NCBI GenBank assembly: GCA_027576995.1
Contig: JANBQC010000415.1
Span: forward strand, 1-25,404
Source of the DNA: Dimargaris cristalligena
Taxonomy: Eukaryota; Kickxellomycota; Dimargaritomycetes; Dimargaritales; Dimargaritaceae
Length of the DNA stretch: 25,404 bases
Reading direction: 5' to 3'
Below the pieces are notes generated by a model. It had not been told where the DNA came from, did no database searches, and saw nothing but the letters and a program-made list of their open reading frames with translations. The position numbers and the translations under genes are program-made. Of this stretch, positions 1-9,692 are shown piece by piece (position 1 is the first letter of the stretch; every line of letters starts with the position of its first letter).

Positions 1-629
1 AAAGTATGACTACTTTTTGGATTAGCAATATGTGCTGGAGCTTACACGGCCTCTGGCCGGCTGCCCACGGCAGCACATCAATCACCATTGAACAAATTCC
101 CAACAAAGGCCATACCATCACTAGAGTGTAATTCAGAGGGAACCAAGGTGAAGGTAATATACGTCCACCATATAGAAGGAGGGCTTAGAAATAATTAAAG
201 GCTATATGTTAATGCAGATTAACTTGGCCTACTTATATTATGTATTCCCGACGAGGCGCAAAAGCGGAGGGGAATGACAATGTCAACAATGGCTGTAGAT
301 CGACGGCCTGGGACCCCGGTGCACAATGCAGCCAAATGGTAGGCCAGCCCTTTACTAGCCATTGGTCTTTCACCTCATCCCGCCTATTTCAAACGCCGGC
401 TTCTCACCTACACCACTGACCCTCCAGCATTCTACAATATGTGGTGGCCCTTGAAATTTTTCACATAAATACCGGTCCAGTGCCGCCCTTCCCTAGATAT
501 TAATCAGCTTCAAGTCACATATCCTTACTTCATCCGCATTGCCATTTCCCAATTCTTATCTGCTTTTGACCTTTACTAAAGACTCAAACACAAAACTTCT
601 ACCCCACTCTGACTACCTTACTAACCACC
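1..629. other. 5' spacer and promoter region of the first secreted-protein gene
   Basis: No coding region can be supported here. The last 170 bases are pyrimidine-rich with many C and T runs, as expected of a fungal promoter and 5' untranslated region leading into the ATG at 630. A TATA-like ACATAAATA lies at about 463-471, some 160 bases before the start codon, a spacing similar to the clearer TATA box of the secreted gene at 19016-19240. A CCATTGG box is present near 359. The leftmost 300 bases hold nothing I recognise. Confidence 0.4.
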
Positions 630-971
630 ATGCACTTTCCAACTATCATACTTACCCTCGCCTTGATGACTGTGCCCGCTTATAGCCATGACACCACCCT
701 GGCTACTACCAACTTATTCGGCCAATTGAGCCGCCGCTCACCCGCCGTTCGCACTGCTATTAAGAACGCTTTCAACAAAATCACTAGTCCATTTCGTCAA
801 AAACCCAAAACCACAGACAATAGTTCCCAAAAACCAACGATTCATAAACCTGAACATAAGGACTCAAATGATGCCAAGGTTAATCCGCAGCCAACTACCT
901 TAAATTCCGCAAGAAAGGATCCAAACCACCAGGGCAGTCCGCATCGTATCACTTTGCAAAAGATCTCTTAA
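630..971 (+). CDS. Small basic secreted protein, cysteine-free
   Basis: A single-exon gene for 113 residues, of no family I recognise. Residues 1-19 are a good signal peptide: a short N-region, a hydrophobic core (IILTLALMTV) and a small-residue cleavage region (AYS before HDTT). The mature part has no cysteine and is rich in Lys, Arg, Asn and Pro. A dibasic RR at about residue 35 is followed by a likely amphipathic stretch (AVRTAIKNAFNKI), then a proline- and lysine-rich disordered tail. The start at 630 fits because it places the hydrophobic stretch at the N-terminus and follows a pyrimidine-rich leader. An AATAAA lies 18 bases after the stop. The plan resembles the secreted peptide at 19016-19240. 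A role in secretion, antimicrobial action or host interaction is only inference. Confidence 0.55.
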   Translation: MHFPTIILTLALMTVPAYSHDTTLATTNLFGQLSRRSPAVRTAIKNAFNKITSPFRQKPKTTDNSSQKPTIHKPEHKDSNDAKVNPQPTTLNSARKDPNHQGSPHRITLQKIS

Positions 972-988
972 TCTTTAGCTTCGATATT

Positions 989-994
989 AATAAA
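989..994 (+). terminator. Possible polyadenylation signal AATAAA
   Basis: AATAAA lies 18 bases downstream of the stop codon of the secreted-protein gene at 630-971. The match is exact but short, so in AT-rich DNA it could be chance. Confidence 0.3.
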
Positions 995-1385
995 ACTGTT
1001 CGCCAGTACCAGGAGTCCGGGTGTCCTTATCAAAAATGAAAGTCAGTCGCCACTACTTGTTCTGGTCCCGCTATATGAACGTCTGCTAACCCCCCCCTTG
1101 CGCTCCATTCAAACCAAAAAATACCGGGATTTCGACCGCTGAACCTGAAACCGGTTGCTTATACCCTTTCAAATCATTTTCTAGCTCGTTGCTTTTACAC
1201 TTTCCAATAAAATCTACTACACTTAGTATTTGTCGTGGGGTATAGGTTTAGTAAGTGCTAGAACACTGACACCTAGGAAGAACATACTCAAAGTGTGATC
1301 ATACTAAATGTACCTTATGGATTACAATAATAACAGATGTCTACTATAAATGGAGTTGGCAAGTGCTGGATAAATCTAAAAATTG

Positions 1386-1407
1386 GATCGGACTTATATA
1401 GCCGATC
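1386..1407. repeat. Palindrome enclosing TATATA
   Basis: GATCGG at 1386-1391 and its exact reverse complement CCGATC at 1402-1407 flank a 10-base spacer containing TTATATAG. The same geometry (6-bp arms ending in CGG/CCG, 10-bp spacer with TATATA) occurs at 23826-23847. It may be a core-promoter element, though no credible gene follows directly. Confidence 0.4.
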
Positions 1408-1454
1408 AGGCTAAGGCTATATACGTAGAACCAAATGGGATGTTGTAAGGTGTT

Positions 1455-1963
1455 AGAAATCCATTTCCCGCATTCCATCGGTTTCATGTCTCTGATAATA
1501 CCATCCCATACTCGGGACATCATTTCATCTTGATTAGTATTTTTATCTAGGTCAATAAAATCATCCGCGGGAAATCTAGCTTTACCGCTTGCAACCTTTT
1601 CTCTCCTCTATAATTATTTTCAATTGCATTACAGACCACTTGCGTTCACTCCTTGATTTATCATTCCAACAATCTCTTGGTATATTAGACACCAAAGAAT
1701 TGTTGGAAATTCATTTCCACCGTCCCACCGATTCTATCTCTATGATTGGCTCGTCCTACACTGGGGACTATATTCTAGCCTTTACTATATCATTCTATAG
1801 TTGGGACTTCGTCCTAATCTTTATTATTGCTATTATCTAACTTAATAGAACTAGCCGCGGGCATTTAGCTCTGCCCTTTGCGGTTCTTTCTCTTCTTCAC
1901 AACATTTTAGTTGTATCCGAAAGCACCTGCGTTTACCATCAAACTTATATTTCCAACAAGAAT
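1455..1963. repeat. Diverged tandem duplication with MITE-like ends
   Basis: Two diverged copies of a ~200-260 bp unit lie head to tail. Copy A starts near 1455 (GAAATCCATTTCCCGCAT) and copy B near 1706 (GAAATTCATTTCCACCGT). Both share, in order: an ATCGG/ACCGATT block, a GGGAC block, (T/G)CCGCGGG followed by ATTTAGCT-like sequence, a CTTTCTCT block, ACCACTTGCG versus GCACCTGCG, and TTCCAACAA at the far end. Copy B is bounded by perfect 11-bp inverted ends, TTGTTGGAAAT at 1700-1710 and ATTTCCAACAA at 1949-1959. This gives a 260-bp unit like a non-autonomous foldback or MITE element. No clear target-site duplication is visible. Copy A's left end is degraded. Confidence 0.5.
1664..1708. repeat. 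Imperfect 18-bp inverted repeat between the two copies
   Basis: Left arm 1664-1681 starts TTCCAACAAT and right arm 1691-1708 ends ATTGTTGGAA. Fifteen of 18 positions pair, around a 9-base loop. It is formed by the right end of copy A meeting the left end of copy B of the duplicated element, as expected if each unit carries inverted ends. Confidence 0.55.
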
Positions 1964-3266
1964 TACATATCCAATACCCGATTAAACATAATCTTGAGAC
2001 TTTACTCGGAATGGACAGAAAGGGTAGAATTAAGTAATCCTTTTGTGGTGGGCTGATCTCCGAATAGCACCTTCCTTGCCAAAGAGCAAGCGAATGTAAT
2101 GGCTGAAAAATCCTAAAATATACTAGTTAAATCTATTCGGTTCCACCTGACTTTATATGTGGTGCTAATGAGGCGATGTTTTCGGTCCAAATGGGATATT
2201 ATTTGCTTATTACTGAGCAGCATATAGGCGGAATCCAGTCCGACGACGTATTTTAGAATATAAAGCGAGTGGTACAGTTGGTGAGATTTTTTGGCATACC
2301 ACTGGACTAAACCGACCCTGTATAACAAAGGACAAAGATCTGCCACCGAGTGAATTTCCATTGACGCATTTAGGTAACACTGGTCAGAAAAAAAGGACAA
2401 CAGCTAAACAGGCTACAGTCGACACTATGTATCACATGGTGAGGAAGCTAGTAGGGGAAGTGGGCAGAGAGGTAGCCGTGTCAATTATTTTAGAGTCGAT
2501 TTAGTATTAGAAAGACCTGTCCCGGGCTGCATTATTTACACGAAATCTGAAACCCAAAGCTTATTAATAATAAACACTACAGGGGTATAAATATAAAAAT
2601 GGAGTAATGTCCTACTTAAATCAAGACCGAGTTGGCACATGGGCATTAGCCAAACGGGAAGTAGAAGCACAGTGGGGTTGGAAAACATAAAACTAACAAT
2701 GCTAAGAGCATTGCTTTTGGATCGGTATATCAAGAAGTCGAATAGAGGATACTGAAAGATTGACGCATAGAGAATTTGCAGTTATGGGTACTAATTTAAA
2801 AAATACTACCCGAAAGTATAGCCAGCCTAAATAACCGAAGACACTGCCCCGACTAAATTACATAATCCAACGCCGTGTTTTATATGGTACTGTAGCCAAT
2901 TCAGCCAGCTAATTCAATAATTTCCGTCAAAGTGAACAAAGACATTCGTCCACAGTCCCATTGTTATCCACATCGCCCCAGTAACATTATAATTTGTGTA
3001 TGGAATAGTTCAATATATTTGTCATATTATTTTTATAATGAATGGATATACGATAATGCAAAGCCTTAGTTATCAAAGTCAATTAAAGTAAAGAAAGCTG
3101 CAAGAGTTGCGTGGAATACACTCCGCTATGTGTTTTATTATATGACTATTGACTGTAAAGAAAGTTGGGATATAATTCTCTCTATGATAGGAGAATCTCC
3201 AAGAAAATAATTTGATAGAGGCGTGAGCTGCCTTTCTAACACTCTCAGCTTTTCCCTATGTCACAC

Positions 3267-3300
3267 TAGCTAACCGACCTTAATCTAGCTGGGTTAGCTA
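3267..3300. repeat. Perfect 9-bp inverted repeat (hairpin)
   Basis: TAGCTAACC at 3267-3275 and GGTTAGCTA at 3292-3300 are exact reverse complements with a 16-base loop. It lies about 350 bases beyond the ARP2 stop codon. No run of T or A follows that would suggest a terminator. Confidence 0.5.
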
Positions 3301-3453
3301 CAATAATATTAGGTCCTATTGTACCACGGGATTGTTACGCGTCATATAGATCGAGTGGGTATAAGTATATAGCGGTTTATTGAATAGAACGAAGTAAAGA
3401 GGAAGGAGCCTCCTCGAGCAAGGGGGAGAGGCGGGGGCAATTAGTTTTGATAA

Positions 3454-3496
3454 CCAGTGACGGGACAAATCCTCACGTCCTGTTGGATGTCACTGG
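3454..3496. repeat. Perfect 8-bp inverted repeat (hairpin)
   Basis: CCAGTGAC at 3454-3461 pairs exactly with GTCACTGG at 3489-3496. The 27-base interior can pair further (ATCC with GGAT). It lies about 150 bases downstream of the ARP2 stop and could form in the 3' region of that transcript. Confidence 0.45.
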
Positions 3497-3646
3497 CCCT
3501 GCTATTGGCCGAGTGGGCCATTACAGTATAAACATGTGGCTTGAATAGGTTAACTAACTCTTAGGAATTATACCCTGTATAGCTGGGTCGAACTTCTCCC
3601 AACGTCTTGGACCAACCATCAGCGGTGGAACCAACTATGGGGCGGC

Positions 3647-5255
3647 TTAGTTCTGGGCCAGTTTTTCCTAGTTGTAGGCAATGGGTAGGTCGAATGAGAA
3701 TCATCGGTATATATAACAGGGTTAGTCTGTAGTTAAACCCGTATGGAAGGGCACCTGTCATAGCTAGCATACACCTAATAATAAAATGCGACCCCTTTTG
3801 GAATTTAAAATGTATCAATAATTTAAATCAGCTAATTTAAAGCCAGCTGAACATATAAATAGTGACGATGGAATAGTACTTACCAAAGCACGGACACCCT
3901 GTTCCTCCCATTCGGCCTTCGAAATCCAGGCTGATTCTTGATCTTTAAGCACGTTAGCCAGGACAGCACCGCCCAAGAAGACCATATGCTTACGGTTGGG
4001 TGGGTCGTCAATCTGGAGCTTGAACTTGCCCAGTCGACTGGTATCGCCCTTGAGAACCTGGGTCAAATACAGCTGTTTCACTTCCTTCTCCAACCGACTG
4101 GGTAGACCGGGGTACATGGAAGACCCGCCGGACAGAACAATGTGCTTGTAGAGCTCGGAACGCATATCGACCGGGGCGGCCTGGACCATGTTCACCAGAA
4201 GTTCGGCCACACCGTCTGATTCAACGTCCACCAGTTCGGGCTGGAAGAGACACTCGGGGGCCTGGAAACGCTCCGAACCAACCTTGATGACCCGGCCGTC
4301 GGGCAGGGTATAGGTCTCCACCAAAACGGTGGTTTCGGTGGCCAGTTTCCGGTCGAGCTCCAGGTCGTAGCTGACGTAGCAGACCTTCTCCTTGATCTGT
4401 CGCACCGTTTCGTAGTCGGCCGTGCGGTTAAAGTTGTACCCGCGGAGCTGGAGCAGTTTAATGAGATAACGGGTCACGTCCCGACCGGCCACATCGAGGC
4501 GCTTGGTCAGATGGGGCAGGGAGAAACCCTGGTATACGGGAATGATGTGGGTAACACCGTCACCGGAATCAATCACCACGCCGGTCAGCAAACCCTGGGC
4601 GTAGAGCGTCAGCACGGCCTGAATAGCCACGTAGACTCCCTGGAAGCCGTATTCCTCGAACATGATCTCGCACATCTTTTCGCGGTTTTGTTTGGGGTTG
4701 AGCGGGGCCTCGGTTAACAGTACTTTGCAGTCCTTGGGGTCGACCTTGAGCTTTTCGTAGAAGGTATAGTTCCAGACGTGGCGCATATCCTCCCAGTTGC
4801 GAATGACCCCGTTTTCAATCGGGTAGCTCATCTGTAGGACGGCGCGAAGGGCGGCGGCTTCGTCACCCACGTTGATATCCTTGACCTTCTCATGCGAGAA
4901 CATCTCCTCCGCCCGGAGCATAGGCCGTCCCACGACGGACGGGAACACATGCTCGGGGAAGTTGGAGCCGGCGTAGCCGACTTTGGCAAACTGAATGGTC
5001 GAAGAAATAGCATGGGAATAGCGATGGGTAGTGGGTGGGGTGGGTTAGTGCGTTAGACTGGATATCCCACAGCTGGGCCAATGGTTTCACAATGGTGGAC
5101 AGTCTGCTAGGCCCCGTTTATACTAAACTGTAGGAGTGGAGGTTGTTCATAATAAAGGCCCGTGAATTATAGAAACGGACGAATAGAGGGGGCTCTACTT
5201 AGGACAGGGCGCTTACCCCAGTACCGTTATCGACAACGAGGATTTTGGATGCCAT
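3647..5255 (-). CDS. ARP2: Actin-related protein 2 (Arp2/3 complex), three exons
   Basis: Arp2 is the actin-like subunit that, with Arp3, seeds daughter filaments in branched actin networks at the cell cortex and endocytic sites. I rebuild complement(join(3647..3667, 3884..4990, 5217..5255)), 388 residues, close to the usual ~390. Exon 1 (13 codons) ends in the phosphate-binding DNGTG. Exon 2 resumes with FAKVGYAGS, giving the actin-fold loop [13 protein letters not shown]. The second nucleotide loop is [22 protein letters not shown] near the C-terminus is typical of Arp2. Introns are 226 and 216 bp, both phase 0, with GTAAG donors. The last exon is only 21 nt and adds EKLAQN, so the end reads GVRALEKL, matching the family's GVRVLEKL. 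Reading through the second donor would give an unlike tail. No other Arp2/3 subunit is in the window. Confidence 0.93.
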
Positions 5256-6716
5256 GGGGAGAACCAGATGACAAAAGAACAGGCTAAAATAGAACAATAA
5301 AGGAAATAGTGAATAGTAAGAAGGGTTGACAAAGGGATAATGAGACCAACTGCCGATTAAACAGCGGATGAGAGGACCGGCTTGGCTAAGCTTGGCCAGT
5401 TAGAGAATCAGCACATGCTGACGTCTTGGTAAAAGCAGTCGGTCTCGCTATATTGGCGTAACTCCGCCCTAAATGGGCTATTGAGTTTTGTATGACCAAC
5501 GGGCCATTCGGTCCATATCTGGCCAACGATTTCTATAACTCTGCCTTCCTAAACCCTTACCCGCCTCTAGCTGAACCAGTTAGCCCACTTCGCAGTCACC
5601 TCTCTCCGTCACCCTGAATTAGTTTTGGCCAGCTCGCAGAAAGCTGTGACCCTAATCCCCTCTTTGTCCTGTTATATATTATGCATCACCAGCTAATCAC
5701 TGTACTTAGGGAAACCTATTCCTATCGCCCTATACAGAGGGGTTCTATAGCCAGGTATTTGCTACGAAGTAATTCTATTGTAACGGGAAGCAGTGGATCC
5801 ATTAATCCGCAGTGCAAAGGAAGTCTTGGGCTATGGACCTCAAGGGGTCAGATAATACAGGCAGTATGGTCAAGTCGTGTGCGATCTAACCAACAAGGGG
5901 TTTTAAAGCCAGCAACAGGGCATAAATCTACTAATTCAGGCATATGGGAGAAGTTCATTCAGGCTGTCTAATGAAAAATCCATTGGACAAGGCCAGTACA
6001 GTACTAGTGGTTAAAAGCTATTCTCACATATGTTCACCCACTTATACACGTATTATGTAAAACCTTATACAGCTGGTTTGAATTTCAACCATATCCAGCC
6101 GCCTTAAATACTGAAGTACCAGCAGCCACTAGGTTTAGGATTAATCAAGATCACGTGCCTTGGGGTGGGACCTTAAGGGACTTGGGTGAACAGGCGGGGT
6201 GGTGTGTATAATAAATAGCGATCCAAGTTAAAGTTACACCAACCCAATTCAGCTGTTAGCCCTGAAAAACTAAACCCCATAGTATGTAGAGGGCCTATTT
6301 TTGTTAGGGTGGCCTGGCTCTTGGAAAGCACTGCCCATCTTAATTCACCTGCATTCAGCGCGGCCAAGGTGACCGAGTGGTGAAGGAAGAAGCGAAAGTA
6401 GTGTATAGTCTCTCCTTTAGGACACTCGCCCGATATCCGCATTCTCTTTTTATTTACTTCTTGGGTGATGGTGGCCAGTCCCCTCATTAACTTATTTTTC
6501 ACTATTTCATAGGCTAATTAGAGACCCTTACCTTAATATCACGTAGCCCGCGGTCCAAGTCGCGTAACAGCCAGCCCTTTCATTCCCTTCCGCCGACCTT
6601 GACGGTTTCTGCCCAGCCCAACCATTCCAGAACTCCGTTCTGGTGCGCACGCCCATCCAAAAACGACCCCCTCCAGCGTCTAAGCCCCCTCCCCCAATAC
6701 CCTCTGTAAATTTGCC
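5256..6716. other. Divergent spacer between ARP2 and RPC82
   Basis: About 1.46 kb between two divergently transcribed genes, so it should hold both promoters. The stretch next to each start codon is rich in C and T on the sense strand. A copy of a dispersed repeat lies at 5961-6086. Open frames at 5681-5971 and, on the minus strand, 6173-6502 have no recognisable motif and atypical composition, so I do not call them. A CACGTG lies at 6152-6157. Confidence 0.45.
5961..6086. repeat. Dispersed repeat, copy 1
   Basis: The 26 bases at 5961-5986 (AGGCTGTCTAATG, then A-rich, then CCATTGG) match 18328-18353 at 24 of 26 positions. About 100 bases on, a second block (ACCTTATACAGCTGGTTTG at 6062) matches the block near 18417 at a similar offset of about 89 bases. 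This suggests one ~125-bp repeat unit, diverged in the middle. Confidence 0.45.
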
Positions 6717-9066
6717 ATGTCGGACTACGAGCTCAATCTCACCCGCGCGATTCTTGGCGACCACTTCGGGCCCGTGGTAGAGGTAAGTTCTATACTGTTT
6801 TCCCCCAGCCTTTGATGGCTTTTTGCTTAAGCGAAGAACCCTATATGGCCCACAACCGAACCGACCACTCTGCCTAGGTTAATTTTTTTTCGCCTACGCC
6901 TTCCTACAACTAATCGCTCATTGAATCTGTCCCCTCTCCCCCTGCTTATGACTATGTCTCAAACAGTCGGTGGGCCACCTCCTGGCCCGCAAAGGTCGCC
7001 TCCCGCTCCCCTTAATCGTGCGGGACTCGGGTCTGAAACTCAAGCAGGTCCGCGAAGCATTGGTTGTGATGATCCAGCATAATCTGGCCACCTGGGCCGA
7101 AGCCCCCATGGGCCCCCGCCTCATTGTTTTTTATCAGGCTTCCATCCGCGCCATCTTGATGCGCCAGCGTATCGGCGACTCCCTGAAAACCATTGTCGAT
7201 CTCCACGACGGAGACGGCCTCACGATCATGAACCACGTCCTGGTCCAGGGTAAAATCACCCCGGAAGCCCTGAAGGCCAAGCTAGACTGGAAAAAACTGA
7301 CCGTGAATCGGAGACTCCTGTACACCGAGGTATTGCATGCCCTGATCCGGCTGCGGTTTATCGAGGCGGTCCAGCATTCAGATAGCGTGTCCGTGGACGA
7401 TCGAGTCATGAAAGAGGATGCCGAGGCCAAGGATAAGCTCAGTGCTATGCCCAGTGCCGCCGAGATCACCAAGGCTAAGAAACTGCGTATGGAGAAGGCC
7501 GAGGCCGAGTATCAGCAGGGCAACCTTGTGGGCATGGTAAGTAACCCACCTGAGCCTTCTAGCCCCTATGGATCGTTAATTAACATTGGATGGCCGGTTC
7601 TCGTTCTTTCTATATCCGGTGCCATAGACGCCCTTGCGGACACACTATTGATACACCGGGAGTCTACCTCAAATAATTATTGTATCTCCCCTAATCCATA
7701 CCATTTTACCCATGCCCCCTGTTTTTTTCATTAGAAACGAAAAATCGCTGATAGCTCGGACACCTCCGCCCTCAAGGTAAGCCGCAACATCTTACTAACG
7801 CCAATTTATTTGGGCAATGTGGCAGTAAATTACTCATCTCCGAACAACATGCGATGTCTTACTCAACCACCCCGGAGTTAGAAAGATACCGGGCTGTAGA
7901 ACCTCGCATCTAAGTTATAAGTGTTATTTTGTATTGTTTCATTGGGCTCTCTAGATCCGGGTTGGCTCCTTCGAAATGGTTGAAGAGGTCGACGAGACCA
8001 TGCATTTCCGGGTCAACTTTGAACGCTTCAATCTTTACCTGCGTAATCATCAAATTGTCGATTTGGTCCAGGAACGCACCAACCGATCGGGTGGCGCCAT
8101 TGTCCGGGCGATGCTCGGAGCCGTCGAGGAGAAGATGCGCTCCACTCACGAAGAAAATTCACGTATGTATCTATTATCCCAGAGATTGCATTGATTACTA
8201 TTTTCTCCCTACCGTTAATAGACCCTGACTAGACTAGACTAGATCTAACCTCCCTCCCTTCTATCATGTTTTTTCTTTTGTTGATGAATCCCTCTATATA
8301 TTATAACTTAGCCCCCGTGACCCTCGTCCAGATTACCCACCAACTCCCCAAAGACAACCGAATTACCGAAGATATCGAGCTCTCGACCGCAGGATTGGAC
8401 CGGGGTGAAGTAGATATCCACGGCGGAGACAATCGGTCGCAGGATGTGGTTCGGCAGTTTTTGGAGGTATTACGCCACGACTCCGGCAACATCCTCTACC
8501 GCGACGAACTCCGGGGCGGCGGCCAATTCCGCATCAATTTCACCCGGGCCCGGCAGCAACTGACCGAACGCCTCCTCTTTTCGTACCTTGAGGAGAAATT
8601 TGGTATTCTCAGTTGCCGCATTATGCGGATTCTCAATGAAAAGGGTAAGATGGACGACAAACAGCTCGCCAAGTTTGCCCTACTGCCCGTCAAGGACGTC
8701 CGCAAGGTGGTGCACGAACTCATGGCCCATAACTTCGTCTCATTGCAGGAAATCCCCAAAACCGCGGACCGAACCCCCATCACTTGCTTCTACCTGTTTT
8801 TCACATCCGTCTCCGTCAGCACGGACGCTTGCCTACAACTCCACTATAAGGAACTGACCAACCTGTACTCCCGGATGTTCTACGAACGCACCCTGCGTTC
8901 CCGGCTGTTGGCCAAGACGCAGCGGGAGGATGTTCAACAGGACCAGTCTCTTCTGTCGCCTGCTGACAAACGGGCCCTCGAGGCCCTCGAGAATACCATG
9001 AACCTATTACAGGGAAGTATCCTGCGCCTAGACCGACAGGTTTTACTCCTACGCGACATTGCCTGA
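6717..9066 (+). CDS. RPC82: RNA polymerase III subunit RPC82/RPC3, five exons
   Basis: Subunit of the Pol III heterotrimer (C82-C34-C31 in yeast) that opens the promoter and helps start transcription of tRNA and 5S genes in the nucleus. I rebuild join(6717..6782, 6967..7536, 7735..7776, 7955..8162, 8312..9066), 546 residues. Human RPC3 has about 534 and the yeast protein is longer. The N-terminus (YELNLTRAILGDHFGPVVE, then VGHLLARKGRLPL) is the family's first winged helix. QVREALVVMIQHNL is a recognition-helix-like segment. The C-terminal part (LLFSYLEEKFGILSCRIMRIL, then MDDKQLAKFALLPVKDVRKV) is a later winged helix, followed by a helical tail. Introns are 149-198 bp with GTAAG or GTATG donors. 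The first three are phase 0 and the last phase 1. Exon 3 is only 42 nt and in frame. Not operonic; EMG1 follows 626 bp on. Confidence 0.92.
8226..8244. repeat. Short GACTA tandem repeat in RPC82 intron 4
   Basis: About three and a half copies of the pentamer GACTA lie inside the fourth intron of RPC82. A small microsatellite without evident function. Confidence 0.4.
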
Positions 9067-9692
9067 TAGTAGGAATAGTACATATTTGGGGCTTCTGCGC
9101 CCTAATTCAACCCTGCTAATCCTAGGGTGGCCGCACTTTTCTTTTCCTTGGGCGCTATCGAGCCGTACCCAATTATATATATAAAATATATATCCGGGGC
9201 ATATTTCACACTCTTCGATCCCCAGCTCCGTTTCTCTCGGCGCTGCTGACTATATATAATAAAACTAAGTGGACCCCGAAAGTTCTGATACGTACTGCGA
9301 TGTAATTATGGTGTACGTGTGTATAGGTGAGGCAGATTTCTCCCACCTTTGATTTTTTTCCCCCATACTTTAAATACAGTCTATTATCTTTCGATTGGCT
9401 GGAAAAGCGGACACCCCTTTGACGTTGATTGACTAGTGAGATAACTCGGTTTTTTTAACCATGTTTTTTTATAGGTGCCATCAGCTAGTATTTTTGCTCA
9501 AATCACCACCCATTGGATTCCCTCGGCTGCTGAACTAGTGAACAACCTTCAAAAGAACCCGCTTATTCCGACTGCTCGGCACTTTTGTTTCGTTAATCAA
9601 CCCGCCCGTCGCTCTCCTGCAAAACCCCTGCTTTACGCCTATTGAACTCTCTCCAACCTCCCACTTCTACTTTCCATAGCTATACTTATACC
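9067..9692. other. Spacer with RPC82 3' region and EMG1 promoter
   Basis: Holds an 18-base near-palindromic TA run around 9175-9192 and an AATAAA at 9258-9263, about 190 bases after the RPC82 stop. The latter is a possible poly(A) signal for that gene. The last 150 bases before the EMG1 ATG are pyrimidine-rich leader sequence. No gene is seen. Confidence 0.4.

Larger units (their letters stand above)
972..3646. other. Long AT-rich spacer with repeats, no supported gene
   Basis: About 2.7 kb between the first secreted-protein gene and the 3' end of ARP2. Open frames here are short, of odd composition, and lack the GC-rich third positions of the neighbouring genes, so I do not call any. What it does hold: a palindrome around a TATATA core at 1386-1407, a diverged tandem or foldback repeat at about 1455-1963, and perfect inverted repeats at 3267-3300 and 3454-3496. 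The stretch 2000-3240 otherwise shows nothing I can interpret. Confidence 0.5.

Noticed and set aside
3561..3605. Alternative ARP2 last exon starting after AAG at 3606, reading TLGEVRP
   Set aside because: It contains an LG reminiscent of the family end, but the acceptor is weaker and the spacing to GVRAL is one residue short. The exon at 3647-3667 gives EKL with exact spacing and a better acceptor.
3848..3883. A 36-37 base intron in ARP2 ending at TTCAG
   Set aside because: Far shorter than the other introns here (149-226 bp), and the resulting tail does not match the family.
5681..5971. 96-residue plus-strand open frame in the ARP2-RPC82 spacer
   Set aside because: No recognisable motif or signal peptide and no GC3 bias. 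Its end falls inside the dispersed repeat.
6360..6400. GGTGACCGAGTGGTGAAGG, again like a tRNA A box
   Set aside because: No B box, anticodon arm or acceptor stem can be found.
6173..6502. 109-residue minus-strand open frame
   Set aside because: No motif, and it lies in the promoter side of RPC82. Composition is unlike the real genes here.
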